The position numbers and the translations under genes were made by a program. The notes beneath the pieces are model-generated. The model saw only the letters and a list, made by a program, of their open reading frames with translations. It did not search any database and was not told the origin of the DNA. Positions 27,174 to 38,015 of a stretch of DNA of 64,000 bases are shown here, in pieces (within the stretch, counting starts at the first letter, position 1; each line of letters opens with the position of its first letter). Source of the stretch: JALOKP01 sp963800865 (GTDB lineage: Bacteria > Acidobacteriota > Polarisedimenticolia > J045); contig CAWDCL010000002.1 in NCBI GenBank assembly GCA_963800865.1, positions 1 through 64,000 on the forward strand, given 5' to 3'.

Positions 27174-30100
27174 TCAGGGACAGGGGCTCGACGAATCGAG
27201 CGCATCGCGCGGATCGGGCGTCGTTCCGGCGTTTCCGTAGGTCGCGCTGCCGCAGCTGTTTTTCGCCCTCGCCAGATAGTAATACGACGCGCCGGCGGTC
27301 GGCCCGGTCCGGCTGTCCTCGTAAGGCGTGTCGGGCTGGTTGCCGACCAGGCAGGTCGCGCCCGAGTAGCTCTTGCTGCTGCGCAGCGCCGCGACGTCGC
27401 CGGTGACCACGTCGTAGACCGTCCCGGTCCCGGCCGTCGGGTCCTGGGAGGTCCACGAGAGCTGCGCCCGCGAGCCGGAGCGGCCCACGCGCACGCCCGC
27501 CACCTCGACCGGGGCCTTCGTGACCGACGCGTCGAGGTCGTTGCAGTCGACACCCAGCGCCGTCCTGTCGCGGTCGAGGTCGTCGGCGTCCCAGGCGTTG
27601 AAGAGCACCGTGTTGACGCCGGCGGCGAAGCGCTCGCCGGACCACGCGATGAACGCCGTTCCCCCCGACGCAACGCTTCGCGACGCGGTGAAGGTGCGGT
27701 TGACGTACGCACCCTGCGGCGTCTTCCGGTCGATTCGCCGGGCGCTTCCGAAACTGGCACCGTTGTCCGACGAGGCCCGGACCAGGATCGAGCCGCGACC
27801 GGCGCTCTCGTCGATCCAGCTGACCCAGACGTTGCCGATGCGATCGGTCACGACGTTCGGCAGGGCCAGCTCGACGTCCGGCCGCGCCGGAGAGGCGTCG
27901 AGCCGCGTCTGTGCGCCGAAGGTCGAGCCGCTGTTGGTCGAACGGCTCAGGTAGACCGCGTTCCCCGAGGACGCCTCCCAGGTGACGAGCGCCGTCGTGG
28001 CGTTGGAGTAGGAGACCTGGGGATAGAGGTTGTTGACGTCGGCGGGCCCGGGCACGGCGGTGTCGGCGAGCCAGCCGGTCCCGGTGAATCGGCTGCTGCG
28101 GATCGCGTACCGGCCGGAGCGGGCGTCGGACCAGGCCGCGACCGCGCCGCCCGCACCGTCGCAGGCCACGGAAGGATAGTAACCGTCCCTGCCGATCCCC
28201 TCGGGGCGCAGCTGAACGCGCGACGTCCAGCTGTCGCCGCGGTTGTCGCTCGTCGTCGCCCAGACGCTGTACCAGGCGACCGCGTTGTCCGGCGCGACCA
28301 TCGCGAGGACCAGCTTGTTGCCGTTCGCGCAGAGCGCCGGGTAGTGGTTGAAGCCGCGCGTGTCCTGGTCGACGTCCTTCGTGTCGAGCGTGACGCCGCC
28401 ATCGAACGAGCGGGTCAGGAAGACGTTGCTGTCGGTCGCCCAGGCCAGGTACATCGTGCCGCCGGCCTGCGCGACGAGCTGGGCCCCGGGGATCCCGAGG
28501 ATGCCGTAGTTCCCCGGCGGCGTCGCAAACGACCCGAGAAGCTGGTCGCTCGCCTGCCAGGTGCTGCCGAAGTCCGTCGAACGGTTGAGGCGCAGCTCCC
28601 GCTGCGTCTCGGTATCGCGCGTGTAGGCCACGTACACCCGGCCGCCGGAGTCGGCTGCGATCACCGGCGCGCCCGCGATCCGCTGGCCGGCGGGCGTGCC
28701 GCCGACGCGGACCGGCGCCTCGAAGGTGAACCCACCGTCGTCGCTGGCGGCGACATAGACGTCGCTCGAAGGCCCGGTGCCGACGCTCGAGAAGGCGACG
28801 TAGACCCGGCCGGCGCCGTCCGTTGCGGTGGCGACGTCGCTGAAGGCCTGCGGGTCGGCGGCGACCGGATCGGTGTCGATCCGCTTGTCGGCCGTAAAGT
28901 TGATCGGCGAGCTGAGCGAGCGATTGGCGTAGAGGTTGGGCGAGCGCTGGTCGTCGCGGGAGTCCCCGTAGACCAGGAAGACGTCGTTCGACAGCGCGTC
29001 GGTGATCGAGAGCGGCCCGCTCTGGGCGGCGCCTTCGGTGCTGCCGACGTCGACCCGCTTTTCGGCGTCCCAGCTCGTCCCGCCGGTCCCCGAGCGCCGC
29101 AGCCAGATGTCGCTCTTCTGGTCCGCGTAGGTGTCGACCCGCGCGTCGCTCCAGGCGATCAGCCAGTTGCCGCCGCTCGTGCGCGCCACGCCCAGGCTGG
29201 GGATCCCGCTCCAGGAACCCGCCGGCACCGCGGTCGTCGCGAGCGTCTGGGACGCGCCCCACGTCGCGGCGTAGTCGGCCGAGCGGAAGAGCTTGACCGC
29301 GCCGGTGGTGTCGACGAACGCGACCAGCACGACCGAAGTGCCGGCCGAGTTGTAGAAGAAGGGCCCGAACGTCGGCTTGTCGTTGGCCGCGGCGAGGTCC
29401 TGGTTGAGGACCAGCGTGTACGCCGCACCCTGGTTGGTCGAGCGGTAGACCTTGACGTAGTCGTTCAGGTCGCCGTCCCAGAACGCGATCACGATCTTCC
29501 CGTCGTTGGTCACCTCGACGTCGGGCGCTCCCGCGCCGGCCCCCGATCCGGAGCCCAGCGTGACCTCCGGCTGGAAGGAGGTCCCCGCGTTCGAGCGAGC
29601 GCGCCGTCCAGACCTTCGTCGCGCCGTCGCGATTCTGCAGGTAGGCGACGAAGACGTTGCCGGTGCCGTCGATGTCGATGTCCGGGTCGCGCACGGGGTA
29701 TGTGTTCGCGGCGACACCCGCGTCCACGCGCACGGCCGCGCTCCAGGAAACGCCTGCGTTGGTGCTCCCGCGAACCCACGGATCGGTTCCCGCGCCGCCG
29801 ACATAGGTCACCGCGACGCGATCCGCCGGACCCGCGGCGATCGCGACGTCGAAGACCCCGAAGCTCGCTTCGCCCGAGGCGACGAGCGTGACCGGCGCCG
29901 TCCAGGTCAGCCCCATGTCGGTGCTGCGCGTGAAGCGCAGGCCCAGCCCGCCCGCCGGGTCGGCCACGATGTACGCCACGTAGAGCTTCGCCCCCGACGA
30001 CATCGCGCCGGAGAAGGCGAGCACATCGGGCTGCCCGGCGCCGCCCGCGACAAGGAACGGGGCGGCGAAGTTCTTGCCGCCGTCGGTCGAACGGATCGAG

Positions 30101-30483
30101 TAGAGCGAGAGGTTGTCCAGCTCGAGCACGCACACCCGGCCGTCGCTGCGGCCGAACGCCACCGGCGCCTGGTCGAAGGCCGGCGCCCGCGGCATCGCGG
30201 CCTGGATGTCGATCTCGTTCGCGGGCAGGTCGGCGAACGTCGCGGCGTCGGGAGCCGGCGCGTCCGGCGCGAAGTCCCCGAGGCCCTCGGGAACGACGAG
30301 CGGCGGCTCTCCCGGGACGGTGCTGGCGGACGACCCGCCGCGGTCCCTCGGCTCGAACTTCCCCGGAACGGGCACGCCTCCGGTCGCGGAGGGATCGGCC
30401 GGGGCCGGAGAGCTCGCGAGGGCGAGCGCGAACACCAGCGCGAGGGCGAGGACGCCCACGCGATCGAACGGAGTCGGTCTCAT
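27174..30483 (-). CDS. secreted sialidase-like (BNR repeat) propeller protein, one frame break
   Basis: A secreted protein of about 1100 residues. A signal peptide (LALALVFALALASSPAPA) is followed by many BNR-type blades (STDGGKNFAAP, STDMGLTWTAP, STNAGVSWSAA, SDDGGFTFEAP, STDFGSTWQAS, SSDNGASFGSA), as in the sialidase/exo-alpha superfamily propeller. No catalytic sialidase set was recognised, so binding or another hydrolase activity is equally possible. The C-terminal 100 residues are the Fn3-like domain (ASYYYLARAKNSCG) ending in CP. The frame changes near 29592-29603 (before SNAGTSFQPEVTLG); restoring a GC pair in TCGCTCG joins both parts. The ATG at 30483 follows no clear ribosome site. 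Confidence 0.8.
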
Positions 30484-30779
30484 CGATTCCCCTGCCTTTG
30501 TCCCGCCCGGTGAAAGTACAGCGCAGGGACGGCCCGTCAAGGCCGGCCCCGAAATCGCGCCTTCCCGCACCGCGCGGGCCGTTCGAAGGAGTCCGCGGGG
30601 GTGCGGCGAGCGGATCGAGGTGGCGGCGGCGACGGCCGACGCGATGGTGGCAGGGCTCAACGCAGCGCTGGTCGAAGTGCTCACGAAGCTGGAAGCGGAC
30701 CTGAAGGCGGCCGGGGTCGGGCGCCGGAAATGAAGCGGGGCGCCCGCAGGCGCCCCGCCGTCGCATCCTGCTCGCAGGC

Positions 30780-31376
30780 TCAGTTCGCCAGCGCGGGCGG
30801 CACGGCCATCCCGAGCGCAGACATCACCTTGCCGGCCATCATCTTGACCTGATCGCCCTGGGCAACCGCATCGACGAGGTTGCCGGAATTCGCGGCCGCG
30901 GTCGCCGCGCCCCAGGCCGCCGTCATGTCGGCGAGGCCCTGCTGCGCGCTCGCGAGCATGTCGGGGGTCATCCCCGCGGGGAGCTTCTTCGCCTGCGAGA
31001 GGATGTCGACCCGGCTCTGGATCGCGCCGACGACGCCGGGGAGGCCGGAGGTGAGGGCGCTCCAGGCGGTCCCCAGCTCGGACTTGCGCGCCTCGATCGT
31101 GCGCTTCAGCGCGTCGACCTGGCCGAGCAGCTGCGGGCACTGGTCGATGACCTTCTGGTATTCCTTGAGGCCGAACGACTGCTGCAGGCCCGTCAGGGCG
31201 TTCTGGACCGAGGCGAGGTCCTGCGGGGCATAGATGGTGGCGGACTCGGTCACGGCGTTCACGGCCGCGGTGACGGAATCGAGCGCCTGCTGGGCGGGCG
31301 TCTTGAGATCCTTGCAGGCCGCGAACAGGACCAGTGCCGCGGCCAGTGCGGAAATCCAGGCAGTCTTGCGCTTCAT
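30780..31376 (-). CDS. lipoprotein of unknown function, helical
   Basis: A 198-residue lipoprotein (AAALVLFAACKD lipobox). The mature part is predicted mostly helical and rich in Ala, Gln and Leu, with repeats of amphipathic character (SVTAAVNAVTESA, QQSFGLKEYQKVIDQCPQL, LAGMTPDMLASAQQG-like). No known domain. A GTG 12 bases upstream (31388), with GGAGAG in front, could be the true start. It follows the LysM gene on the same strand by 12-24 bases and is probably in its operon, which suggests a role at the cell envelope. Confidence 0.65.
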   Translation of the reverse strand: MKRKTAWISALAAALVLFAACKDLKTPAQQALDSVTAAVNAVTESATIYAPQDLASVQNALTGLQQSFGLKEYQKVIDQCPQLLGQVDALKRTIEARKSELGTAWSALTSGLPGVVGAIQSRVDILSQAKKLPAGMTPDMLASAQQGLADMTAAWGAATAAANSGNLVDAVAQGDQVKMMAGKVMSALGMAVPPALAN

Positions 31377-31399
31377 GTTCGGTGTCACGGTCGCTCTCC

Positions 31400-31603
31400 T
31401 CACGGGATCCGCAGCTTCTGGCCGGGATGGATCAGGTCGGGATTCTTCAGCACGTCGCCATTGGCCTCGAAGATCTTCATGTAGAGGCTGCCGTCGCCGT
31501 AGAAATGCTGTGCGATTTTCCAGAGCGAATCGCCGCGCTGGACCTCGTACCACTGTGTGGCGTCCCAGCCCTCGGGGGGCAGGGGGGCGTTCGGATCGGA
31601 CAT
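31400..31603 (-). CDS. LysM domain protein
   Basis: A 67-residue protein that is almost only a LysM domain (WYEVQRGDSLWKIAQHFYGD ... NPDLIHPGQKLRIP), which binds peptidoglycan or chitin-like sugars. There is no signal peptide, similar to the small YgaU/BON-LysM group, so it may act in the cytoplasm or be exported in another way. Two ATGs at 31606 and 31603; the second has GGAGG at five bases and is preferred. The helical lipoprotein gene follows directly. Confidence 0.85.
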   Translation of the reverse strand: MSDPNAPLPPEGWDATQWYEVQRGDSLWKIAQHFYGDGSLYMKIFEANGDVLKNPDLIHPGQKLRIP

Positions 31604-31627
31604 CATCCCCTCCTTCGACAAAAGAAC

Positions 31628-31656
31628 GGGGGGCCGGCCGGATCGGCCGGCCCCCC
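31628..31656 (-). terminator. strong hairpin after the peptidase gene
   Basis: Thirteen-base perfect arms (31628-31640 and 31644-31656, GGGGGGCCGGCCG and its complement) with a three-base loop, 15 bases beyond the stop of the minus-strand peptidase gene. It is probably a terminator, although no T-run follows. Confidence 0.65.
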
Positions 31657-31670
31657 ATCAACGGCAGTGA

Positions 31671-34600
31671 TTATGGACCTTCCTGACCGCAGGCGTTAAC
31701 CGCCCGGACCTTGTAGAACCAGGTCGCGCCGTCGGTGGCGTCGCCGGCCAGCGTGAGGGCCGAGGCCGCGCTGCTGCGGGCCTCGGTGAAGGTCGGCTCC
31801 TGCGGCAGACCGGAACGGTAGACGCGGTAGGACGAAGCGCCGGCGACGGGGTCCCAGGTCGCGCGAAGATCGGTCCCGAGGGGCGGTTGCAGGCGCAGTG
31901 CCGCGACCGCGGCCGGGACCGATTGCGCCGAGGTGAGCGTGGCGGCGAGGTAGACCGTGTTCGCCTCGACGACCCCGCCGTTGCTCGGGCCGCCGCTGCA
32001 GGTCTCGTCGTTCTCGGCGCGCACGAGGTAGTAGTAGGTGGTGCCGGCCACGACCGCGGTGTCGCTGTAGGCGGTCGCTGCGAGGCCCGTCGCGATCCGG
32101 TTGGCGGGGCCGGGGGTGAAGCCCGGCACCGTGTCGCGGTAGACGGTGTAGGTCCCGCCGCCCCCGGTGCCCCACGCCGGCGCCGGATCCCAGGCCAGGT
32201 CGAGGCTTCCGCCGGCCGAACAGGGATCCGAATCCGCCGCCGAGGCCAGGCCGGCGAAACTGGGCGCTCCGCCGCACGCCCCGCAGGCCTCTCCCTGCGG
32301 CGCCGCCGCCTCGCGCACGACGAGGCGGTCGACGTTCCAGCTGGACGCGCTGGAGTTCTGCGAGGTCGCCTGCATCCGGAACGCGATCTGAACGTTGCTC
32401 TTGCCGTCCGCGACCGAGGCGATGTCGATGACCTGCTGGCTCCAGGCCGCTTCACCGAGACCGAAGAACGGGCTGTTGTACTTCCAGACCTGCTGCCACG
32501 CGCCGCCGCCGACCCGGACATCGACCGCGGCCGTGGCGTAGGCCGCGACGTTGAGCCAGCGGCGGAAGTTGATCTGCGTCCCGGTCTTCCCGGCGGTGCT
32601 GAACACCGGACTGATCGCGCGCTGCGTCACGCTCTTCTCGTAGTCGCCGGGCCGCAGCCCGAGACCGGTCAGGTCGTGCCCCAGCACCTTGGCGCCGCTG
32701 AAGGCTGCAGTCGGGTCCGGGCCATTCGTCCCCTTCCCCTGCGGGGCGGCCACCTGCCACTCGCCCTCGAGCGTCCAGGCATTCGTTCCCTCGTAGTCGT
32801 CGCGGAAGAAGCCCGGGATCCGTCCGACGTTGAACGCGAACGGCTGGCCGCCCGCGCCGTTGAGCACCGTCTGGTTGCCGGCGCGGTCGATCGCGACCAC
32901 CCGGAAGAAGACACGCCCGCACTCCGCGAGGCCGGTCAGCTGGACCGCGTGCACCGTCGCCAGGTTCGGGTCGTCGGTCGTCTTCCCGAGCGCGGCCGTC
33001 GGGCCCCACTCGACGCGACCCGTCGTCCCCTCGGCGGTGTTCCAGCGGATCGTCGCCGCGGCGTCGGTGATGTCGGTGACTTGGACCGCCGTCGGCGCGG
33101 CCACCCCGCAATCCCCGACCGAGACACCGACGACGACGCGCGCCGAACCGCTGCCGTCGTTCGCGTCGGAGTACTCCGCGGTGAGCTGGTCGCCGGAGGC
33201 GAACCGGAGCGCGCCGTCGCCCGCGACCGGTGCGCCGGTCGCCCCGAGGAGCGTTCCCTCGAAGCGGCCGGATCCGGGCGCCGTCTCGGTCAGCTCGACG
33301 AACTCGGGAGTCTGCTCGGTGTCCGACCAGACCCGGACCGTCAGCGGCCCCGCCCCGGCGTTGCCGTCGACGACGCGCAGCGTCAGCGACTGGCCGCAGG
33401 CGAAGGCGGTCTTCGTGAACTCGACGCGACCGGCCAGCGGCCGCAGCGAGGTCGTCTGGCACGATGACACCGGGCTCTCGCACGCGGCGGTGGCCCCGAC
33501 CGCCTGGACCCGGTAGGAGACGTCGACCAGTTCGGCGACGTCGGAGTCGACGAAGCTGGTCGCCGACGACGGAAGCTCGGCGATCGGCACCTGGGCCCGG
33601 CCGCAGCCGAACTCGTTGCGCAGCACGCGGTACTTCGCCGCGTCCGGCACCGCGGACCAGTCGAGCCGCAGGCCGCCCGGGGCGATCGAGACCGACAGCG
33701 TCGGCTCGGCGAGCGACGGGCAGGCGCTGCGAGTTCTTGTTCGACGCGTCGGCTGCCGTGCCGCAGGCGATGTTGTGGCGCTTGAAGGCCGCGAAGATCG
33801 CCGCGGCGTGGGGGGTGCCGTTGTTCAGGTTGCCGTCGTCGTCGTCCGCGACGCGCAGCTTGTGGAACCAGCTGTTCGTCCCGCAGCCGTCGGAGGTGGG
33901 CAGCGCGCAGTTGTAGGCGTTGCCGCCCGATCCCTTGCGCGACTGGAACCAGAGCCGGTCCGCCAGCTGCCAGGCCGACCCGGCGCTCATTCCGGAGGCC
34001 GGCAGGTCGCGGACCGCCAGGTCCCACATCGCCTCGGCGGAGACGTAGCCCTCGCAGTGCTCTTCCTTGCCGCACGGCCCGCCGCCGCCGCTGCAGTTGT
34101 TGGTGAGGAAGCCCTGGGGCGTCGACGGCGCGTTCGCCGTGCGCCTCGCCCAGTCGATGTCGCGCACGCCGGTGCAGTCGAGGCAGGCGTTGCCATACCC
34201 GCCGCAATTGCTGGCCTCGTCGAAGCCGCGGCCGATGCAGGAGAGCCGCGCGTCGTAGGCGGCGACGACATCGGCGTAGCCCTCGGAGGTGTTGTCGTAG
34301 CCGCCGCCGTCGTTCTGGTCCAGCCCGTGGCCCCACTCGTGGACCAGCACGCCGTGCAGCTCGGCGGTGTTCCGGCAGCCGTTGCCGGCGCGGTACATGT
34401 TGAGCTCGCCGCCCCAGCTGGCGTTGCATGTGCTGTTGACGTTGACGTTGACCACGACCGGATTGCGCACCCAGGTGTTGTCCGGGAGCCATGCGCGGGC
34501 GCGCTCGGCGTTGCGGTTGACCTGGAAGAACGCGCTGCGCGCACTGCGCGTGTTGCCGGCCGAGGCGCCGGGCGGGGTCGTGCAGTTCGTCGTCGCCGGA

Positions 34601-35716
34601 CCGCTCTGGAGGTCGAGGTCCTCGCCGCAGACGGCGGATTCGCTGACCGGCCCGCAGAGGTTGTCGATCACGACGTACGGCCCGGCCAGGCGGGTGCTGA
34701 TCGAAGTCCCCGGCGCGCCGCAGCTGAAGAGGCCACCCGAACTGGCGGTCTGTGAGGCGCCGCCGTTGAGCGAGTAGTCGGCGAACGGCAGCGGGGAATT
34801 CGCCTGCTCGGTCCCTTCGAACCCGATCCCGTCCGAGGCGATCGGGAAGACGCCGCCCTTGACGCGCTCGTAGTGGGTCTCGTCCGCGAGCGCCACGACC
34901 GCGCCGGTCAGCGCGTCGACGTCGGCCACCCAGCGGGCCGCCTCGCCGGGAACGTGGAAGCGGAAGCGCCAGACGAGGAGGTGGCCGACCCCCTCGCCGC
35001 GCCGCCCGATCCACTCGCCGGCGCGCGCGCCGCGCGGGTCGGCCGCGACCAGCTGGAGTTCCGGCACGTCGTGCATCACGACCTCGTCGGGCGATGCCTC
35101 GAGGTAGGCGAAGAGCTGCTCGCTGCGCCTGGGCGGCCGCGACGCGCGGCTCGGTGCGGGTGCGCACGGCGCCCCAGCGCTCGACTCCGAAGGCGACGAG
35201 GTTCCCCTGCACCACCTGGAAGTCGAAGCGCGCGCCCTCCACCGGCACGCCGTTCACGGCCTGCCGGAAGGTCACGAGCCAGAGCGCGTCCGAGGCGCGG
35301 CCGGAGGCCGCGCGGTCGAGCTGGAGCTGCTCGGACCAGTCGCCGAGCACGATCCGGTTTTCCGCCAGGAAGGCGCGGGCCTTCGCTTCGAGCGCGGCGA
35401 GCGGGTCGGCCTCGGTCCCGTCGAGCCAGGGGATTCCGGCACCGAGCGCCAGCGTGGGCAGACCGGAGCGCTGGTCGAGCGTCACCGTCCAGCCGCCGTG
35501 GCGGGCGTCGAACTGCTCCCAGCCCTGGCGCAGCGCGTCGGCCGCAGGCAGCTCGGCGAGCGGAACCGCGCGCACCGCGAGCACCAGCCCGGGCGACTCG
35601 AGCGCCTTGCCGTCGAAGCGGTTCGCTTCGTTGCGGGGAACCAGTGCGAGGACCGGGGGAGCCGCCAGCACGGCGGCACAGAGAAGGCTCAGAGCGGGGG
35701 CGAACCAGCGCTTCAT
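31671..35716 (-). CDS. large secreted zinc metallopeptidase with Fn3-like domains, two frame breaks
   Basis: About 1350 residues in three frames that join cleanly. A signal peptide (LSLLCAAVLAAPPVLA) is followed by a propeptide-like region. The catalytic domain has VLVHEWGHGLDQNDGG and, 17 residues on, TSEGYADVVAAYDA; His-Glu-His and a downstream Glu fit a gluzincin-type zinc site. Many cysteines suggest disulfides. C-terminal Fn3-like domains (YRVLRNEFGCG, GTTYYYLVRAENDETC, TWFYKVRAVNACG) follow a MAM/jelly-roll-like region (about 32.3-32.8 kb). The breaks lie near 35125 and 33727; restoring a CG pair in CAGCGAG and CAGCGCC respectively repairs both. The start ATG 35716 has a plausible promoter 50-80 bases upstream. 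It probably degrades extracellular protein. Confidence 0.82.
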
Positions 35717-35766
35717 CGGGCGTCCTTCATCTCCGCGGAGGGAGTCGGCAGGAATGGGATCCATCC

Positions 35767-35795
35767 GGTATACGGGGCGTAACAAGGGTTCGCAA
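35767..35795 (-). promoter_or_regulatory. possible promoter of the peptidase gene
   Basis: On the minus strand TTGCGA (35790-35795) and TATACC (35767-35772) are 17 bases apart, about 50 bases upstream of the ATG at 35716. The match to the sigma-70 consensus is moderate but stands out in this GC-rich DNA. Confidence 0.5.
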
Positions 35796-35852
35796 GGCAT
35801 TAAGGATAGTTAGGGGCGCGCCCCCTCCGCGCGGGAGTAACGTTGGCATCGC

Positions 35853-36548
35853 ATGGGTCCCTTTTCCGATCCGGGTCGCGGCCGTCATCGAGCCCACGCC
35901 CTGCCGGCCCTGTTCGTGGCGCTGGCCGCGCTGACCGCGTTCGAGGCCTGCGGGGACGGGGCGGACCCGTCTCCGCGAATCGGGGCGCCTCCGCCGGCGC
36001 CCCGCCCCACCCCGGCAGAGCGGGCGTGGCCCGTCGTCGCGCCGCTCCTGGACCCGGCGCTGAGCGAAGAGCAGCGGGCGATCGCGATCGCCGCGTGGGT
36101 CGCCGGGAACTCGACGAACGAGCCCGCCGCCCGGGACGCCCCCGTCCCGCCGATCCGCGGCCTGTGCGGCCAGCGCGCCAGCGCATTCGTCGAACTGGCG
36201 CGCCGCGCCGGGCTGCAGGCGGTTCGGCTGGACTTCTCGCGCTTCGGCGCCTCGGCCCACTCGGCGGCCCTGGTCTCGTACGACGGCGGCTGGCACTACT
36301 TCGACGTCACCTACGCGGGCTACTTCCGCACGGGCGGCCGGATCCTCTCGTTCGCGGAGATCCAGGCCGATCCCGCCGCTGCACTGGCCGGCATGGTCGT
36401 GCTGCCGGGCGGCGGGCTCGACCGCTGGTCGGATGGCTCAGCGGTCGACAACCGGCGACGGATGCTCCAGGCCTACACCGTGGACACGATCACGACGGCC
36501 CGGCTCCGGCGGCCGGGCGCGGTCCCGTTCGGCGCCGGACGGCGCTAG
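35853..36548 (+). CDS. transglutaminase-like lipoprotein
   Basis: A 231-residue protein. A long N-terminus leads to a hydrophobic segment and lipobox-like LTAFEACGDG, so it is probably a lipoprotein. The remainder looks like a transglutaminase-like domain. A cysteine in IRGLCGQRASAFVELARRAG, a histidine in SAHSAALVSYDGG and an aspartate in GWHYFDVTYAGYF form the expected Cys-His-Asp order. In this superfamily such proteins are usually proteases or amidases of the periplasm. Its stop TAG and that of the convergent methyltransferase share the palindrome CTAG at 36545-36548. Confidence 0.75.
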   Translation: MGPFSDPGRGRHRAHALPALFVALAALTAFEACGDGADPSPRIGAPPPAPRPTPAERAWPVVAPLLDPALSEEQRAIAIAAWVAGNSTNEPAARDAPVPPIRGLCGQRASAFVELARRAGLQAVRLDFSRFGASAHSAALVSYDGGWHYFDVTYAGYFRTGGRILSFAEIQADPAAALAGMVVLPGGGLDRWSDGSAVDNRRRMLQAYTVDTITTARLRRPGAVPFGAGRR

Positions 36549-37408
36549 CGCGCCGGGGGCCGGGTCCCCGCCGCGATCACCGCCATCCAGCAGGCCTCGG
36601 CCCCGGCGCGTTCCCGGCGGCGGAAGACGCCGCTCCCCTCGCCGGTCTCGGCCTCCGCGTCCTCCCAGTAGACCTCGCTGAAGGCGAAGCCGGCCTCGGC
36701 CAGCAGCTCGCGCAGCTCGGGCACGGTCCACATCCGCCAGTCGTAGGTGAAGGCGTCCTTCATCAGGCTGCCGTCCTTGAAGGCGAAGTGGATCGCGAAC
36801 AGCGCGCGGTTGTTGATCGGGTCGTACCGCTTCTGCTCCCACACGTACCGCACACCGCCGCCGATCCGGCGGACCTCTTCGCGGTCTTCGGTCTGCGTAT
36901 CGGAGCCGCCGAGGACGTCCAGCACGAGCAGCCCCCCCTCGGCGAGCTGCCGCCGCGCGGCCCGGAAGTAGTCCCGCAGCTGGCCCCGCTCGCGGAAGAT
37001 GAAGAAGGAGAAGTTGTGCGCAGCGATCAGGTCGGCGCGGGGCGTCCTTACGGTGCGCACGTCGCCCTGCACGAGCTGCACCCGGCGCCGCGCCTCCTCG
37101 GGCAGGCCCTGCCAGTTGTGGAGCGCCCCCCAGGCCAGCGGCTCGGGGTCGAGGTCGATCCCGTAGGCCCGGCGATCGCGCCGCGATCCGGCCCAGGCGC
37201 AGGCCAGGGCCGCCGCGCCGCAGAAGTCCTCGCGCAGCAGGAGCGGCGGGCGCCCGTTGTGGGCGCGATAGATCCGGTTCATCAGGGCGATGTCGAAGTC
37301 GGGGCTCTGGACCGACTTCTGGTAGAGCGCGTAGCGATCGGCCTGGGCGGCGAGGGGCCGCCCACGGCGCCGCGCGGCGCGCGTGACCTGCGGATGTCGT
37401 CCTCTCAC
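36545..37408 (-). CDS. SAM-dependent methyltransferase (class I)
   Basis: A 287-residue class I methyltransferase. Motif I is unusual in form (LLREDFCGAAALACAWAG); motif II follows (AYGIDLDPEPLAWG) with QGDVRT as the adenine-binding part and LIAAHNFSFFIF as the core strand. The C-terminal region (YDPINNRALFAIHFAFKDGS, YDWRMWTVPELRELLAEAGF) matches a group of uncharacterised methyltransferases with typical length near 280. The substrate is unknown. The start is GTG 37408 with GAGG five bases upstream. It is convergent with the transglutaminase-like gene. Confidence 0.85.
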   Translation of the reverse strand: MRGRHPQVTRAARRRGRPLAAQADRYALYQKSVQSPDFDIALMNRIYRAHNGRPPLLLREDFCGAAALACAWAGSRRDRRAYGIDLDPEPLAWGALHNWQGLPEEARRRVQLVQGDVRTVRTPRADLIAAHNFSFFIFRERGQLRDYFRAARRQLAEGGLLVLDVLGGSDTQTEDREEVRRIGGGVRYVWEQKRYDPINNRALFAIHFAFKDGSLMKDAFTYDWRMWTVPELRELLAEAGFAFSEVYWEDAEAETGEGSGVFRRRERAGAEACWMAVIAAGTRPPAR

Positions 37409-37592
37409 GGGGTCCTCGCGATTCGGGGGCCGGGAAGCGGCCCCGCGGCCGGGGTCGGCCGCAGCCTGGCCGGCAGATGCTAATCCCGGAACGGGGCGAC
37501 CGGGCGGGGGCGATTTTCGAGAGCGGAGCGGAGGGCACGGACCCGCATCGCGCGCGGGAGCCCCCGGGCGCGCGGCGGCGGGTGCCGCCGGA

Positions 37593-37820
37593 CTAGGAAC
37601 GGCCGAACAGCGGCAGCGAGCCGGTGAGGTCGACGTCCGAAGCCTCGCGCTCGAACCAGCCGGCCAGCGACAGGTCGCAGGCGGGCGGCTCCTCTTCACC
37701 GAAGAGGGTGTCGCGGAGGATCGTCGGAACGAGGGCCTCGAGGGTGATCCCTACCGTGGCGGCGAGGTCGATCAGCCCATCCAGCAGGTCGTCGTCCAAG
37801 TTGAGCGTGAGCTGAGTCAT
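37593..37820 (-). CDS. small ribbon-helix-helix-like protein
   Basis: A 75-residue protein. The N-terminus (TQLTLNLDDDLLDGLIDLAA, then TLEALVPTILRDTLF) has the strand-helix-helix pattern of the Arc/CopG family, and the acidic C-terminal tail could neutralise a partner. It could be an antitoxin, but no toxin gene lies next to it. The ATG at 37820 is chosen; an upstream ATG gives 10 more residues. It is divergent from the MscS gene. Confidence 0.55.
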   Translation of the reverse strand: MTQLTLNLDDDLLDGLIDLAATVGITLEALVPTILRDTLFGEEEPPACDLSLAGWFEREASDVDLTGSLPLFGRS

Positions 37821-38015
37821 CAGGAATGAATGTAGGCCGTAATTGAACAATACGCACGCCGTTCAACGTGAATTTCCGGTCACGAATCCCAGTTTTCGGG
37901 CCTCTCCGGCGCGGCCGGAGGCGCAGGCAGGCGCTGAGAAGCACGGTTGGCCCGGTGCCCCCCGCTGGCCCAGAATCCGGGCGCCCGGTGCACCGGCCCC
38001 CGAGGAGATTCGCCC

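Noticed and set aside
30584..30733. Short plus-strand coding-like stretch (ERIEVAAATADAMVAGLNAA and onward) before the lipoprotein gene
   Set aside because: It could encode an amphipathic helix, but there is no good start, no ribosome site and the length is under 50 codons. The rest of 30484-30779 holds nothing else that I can name.
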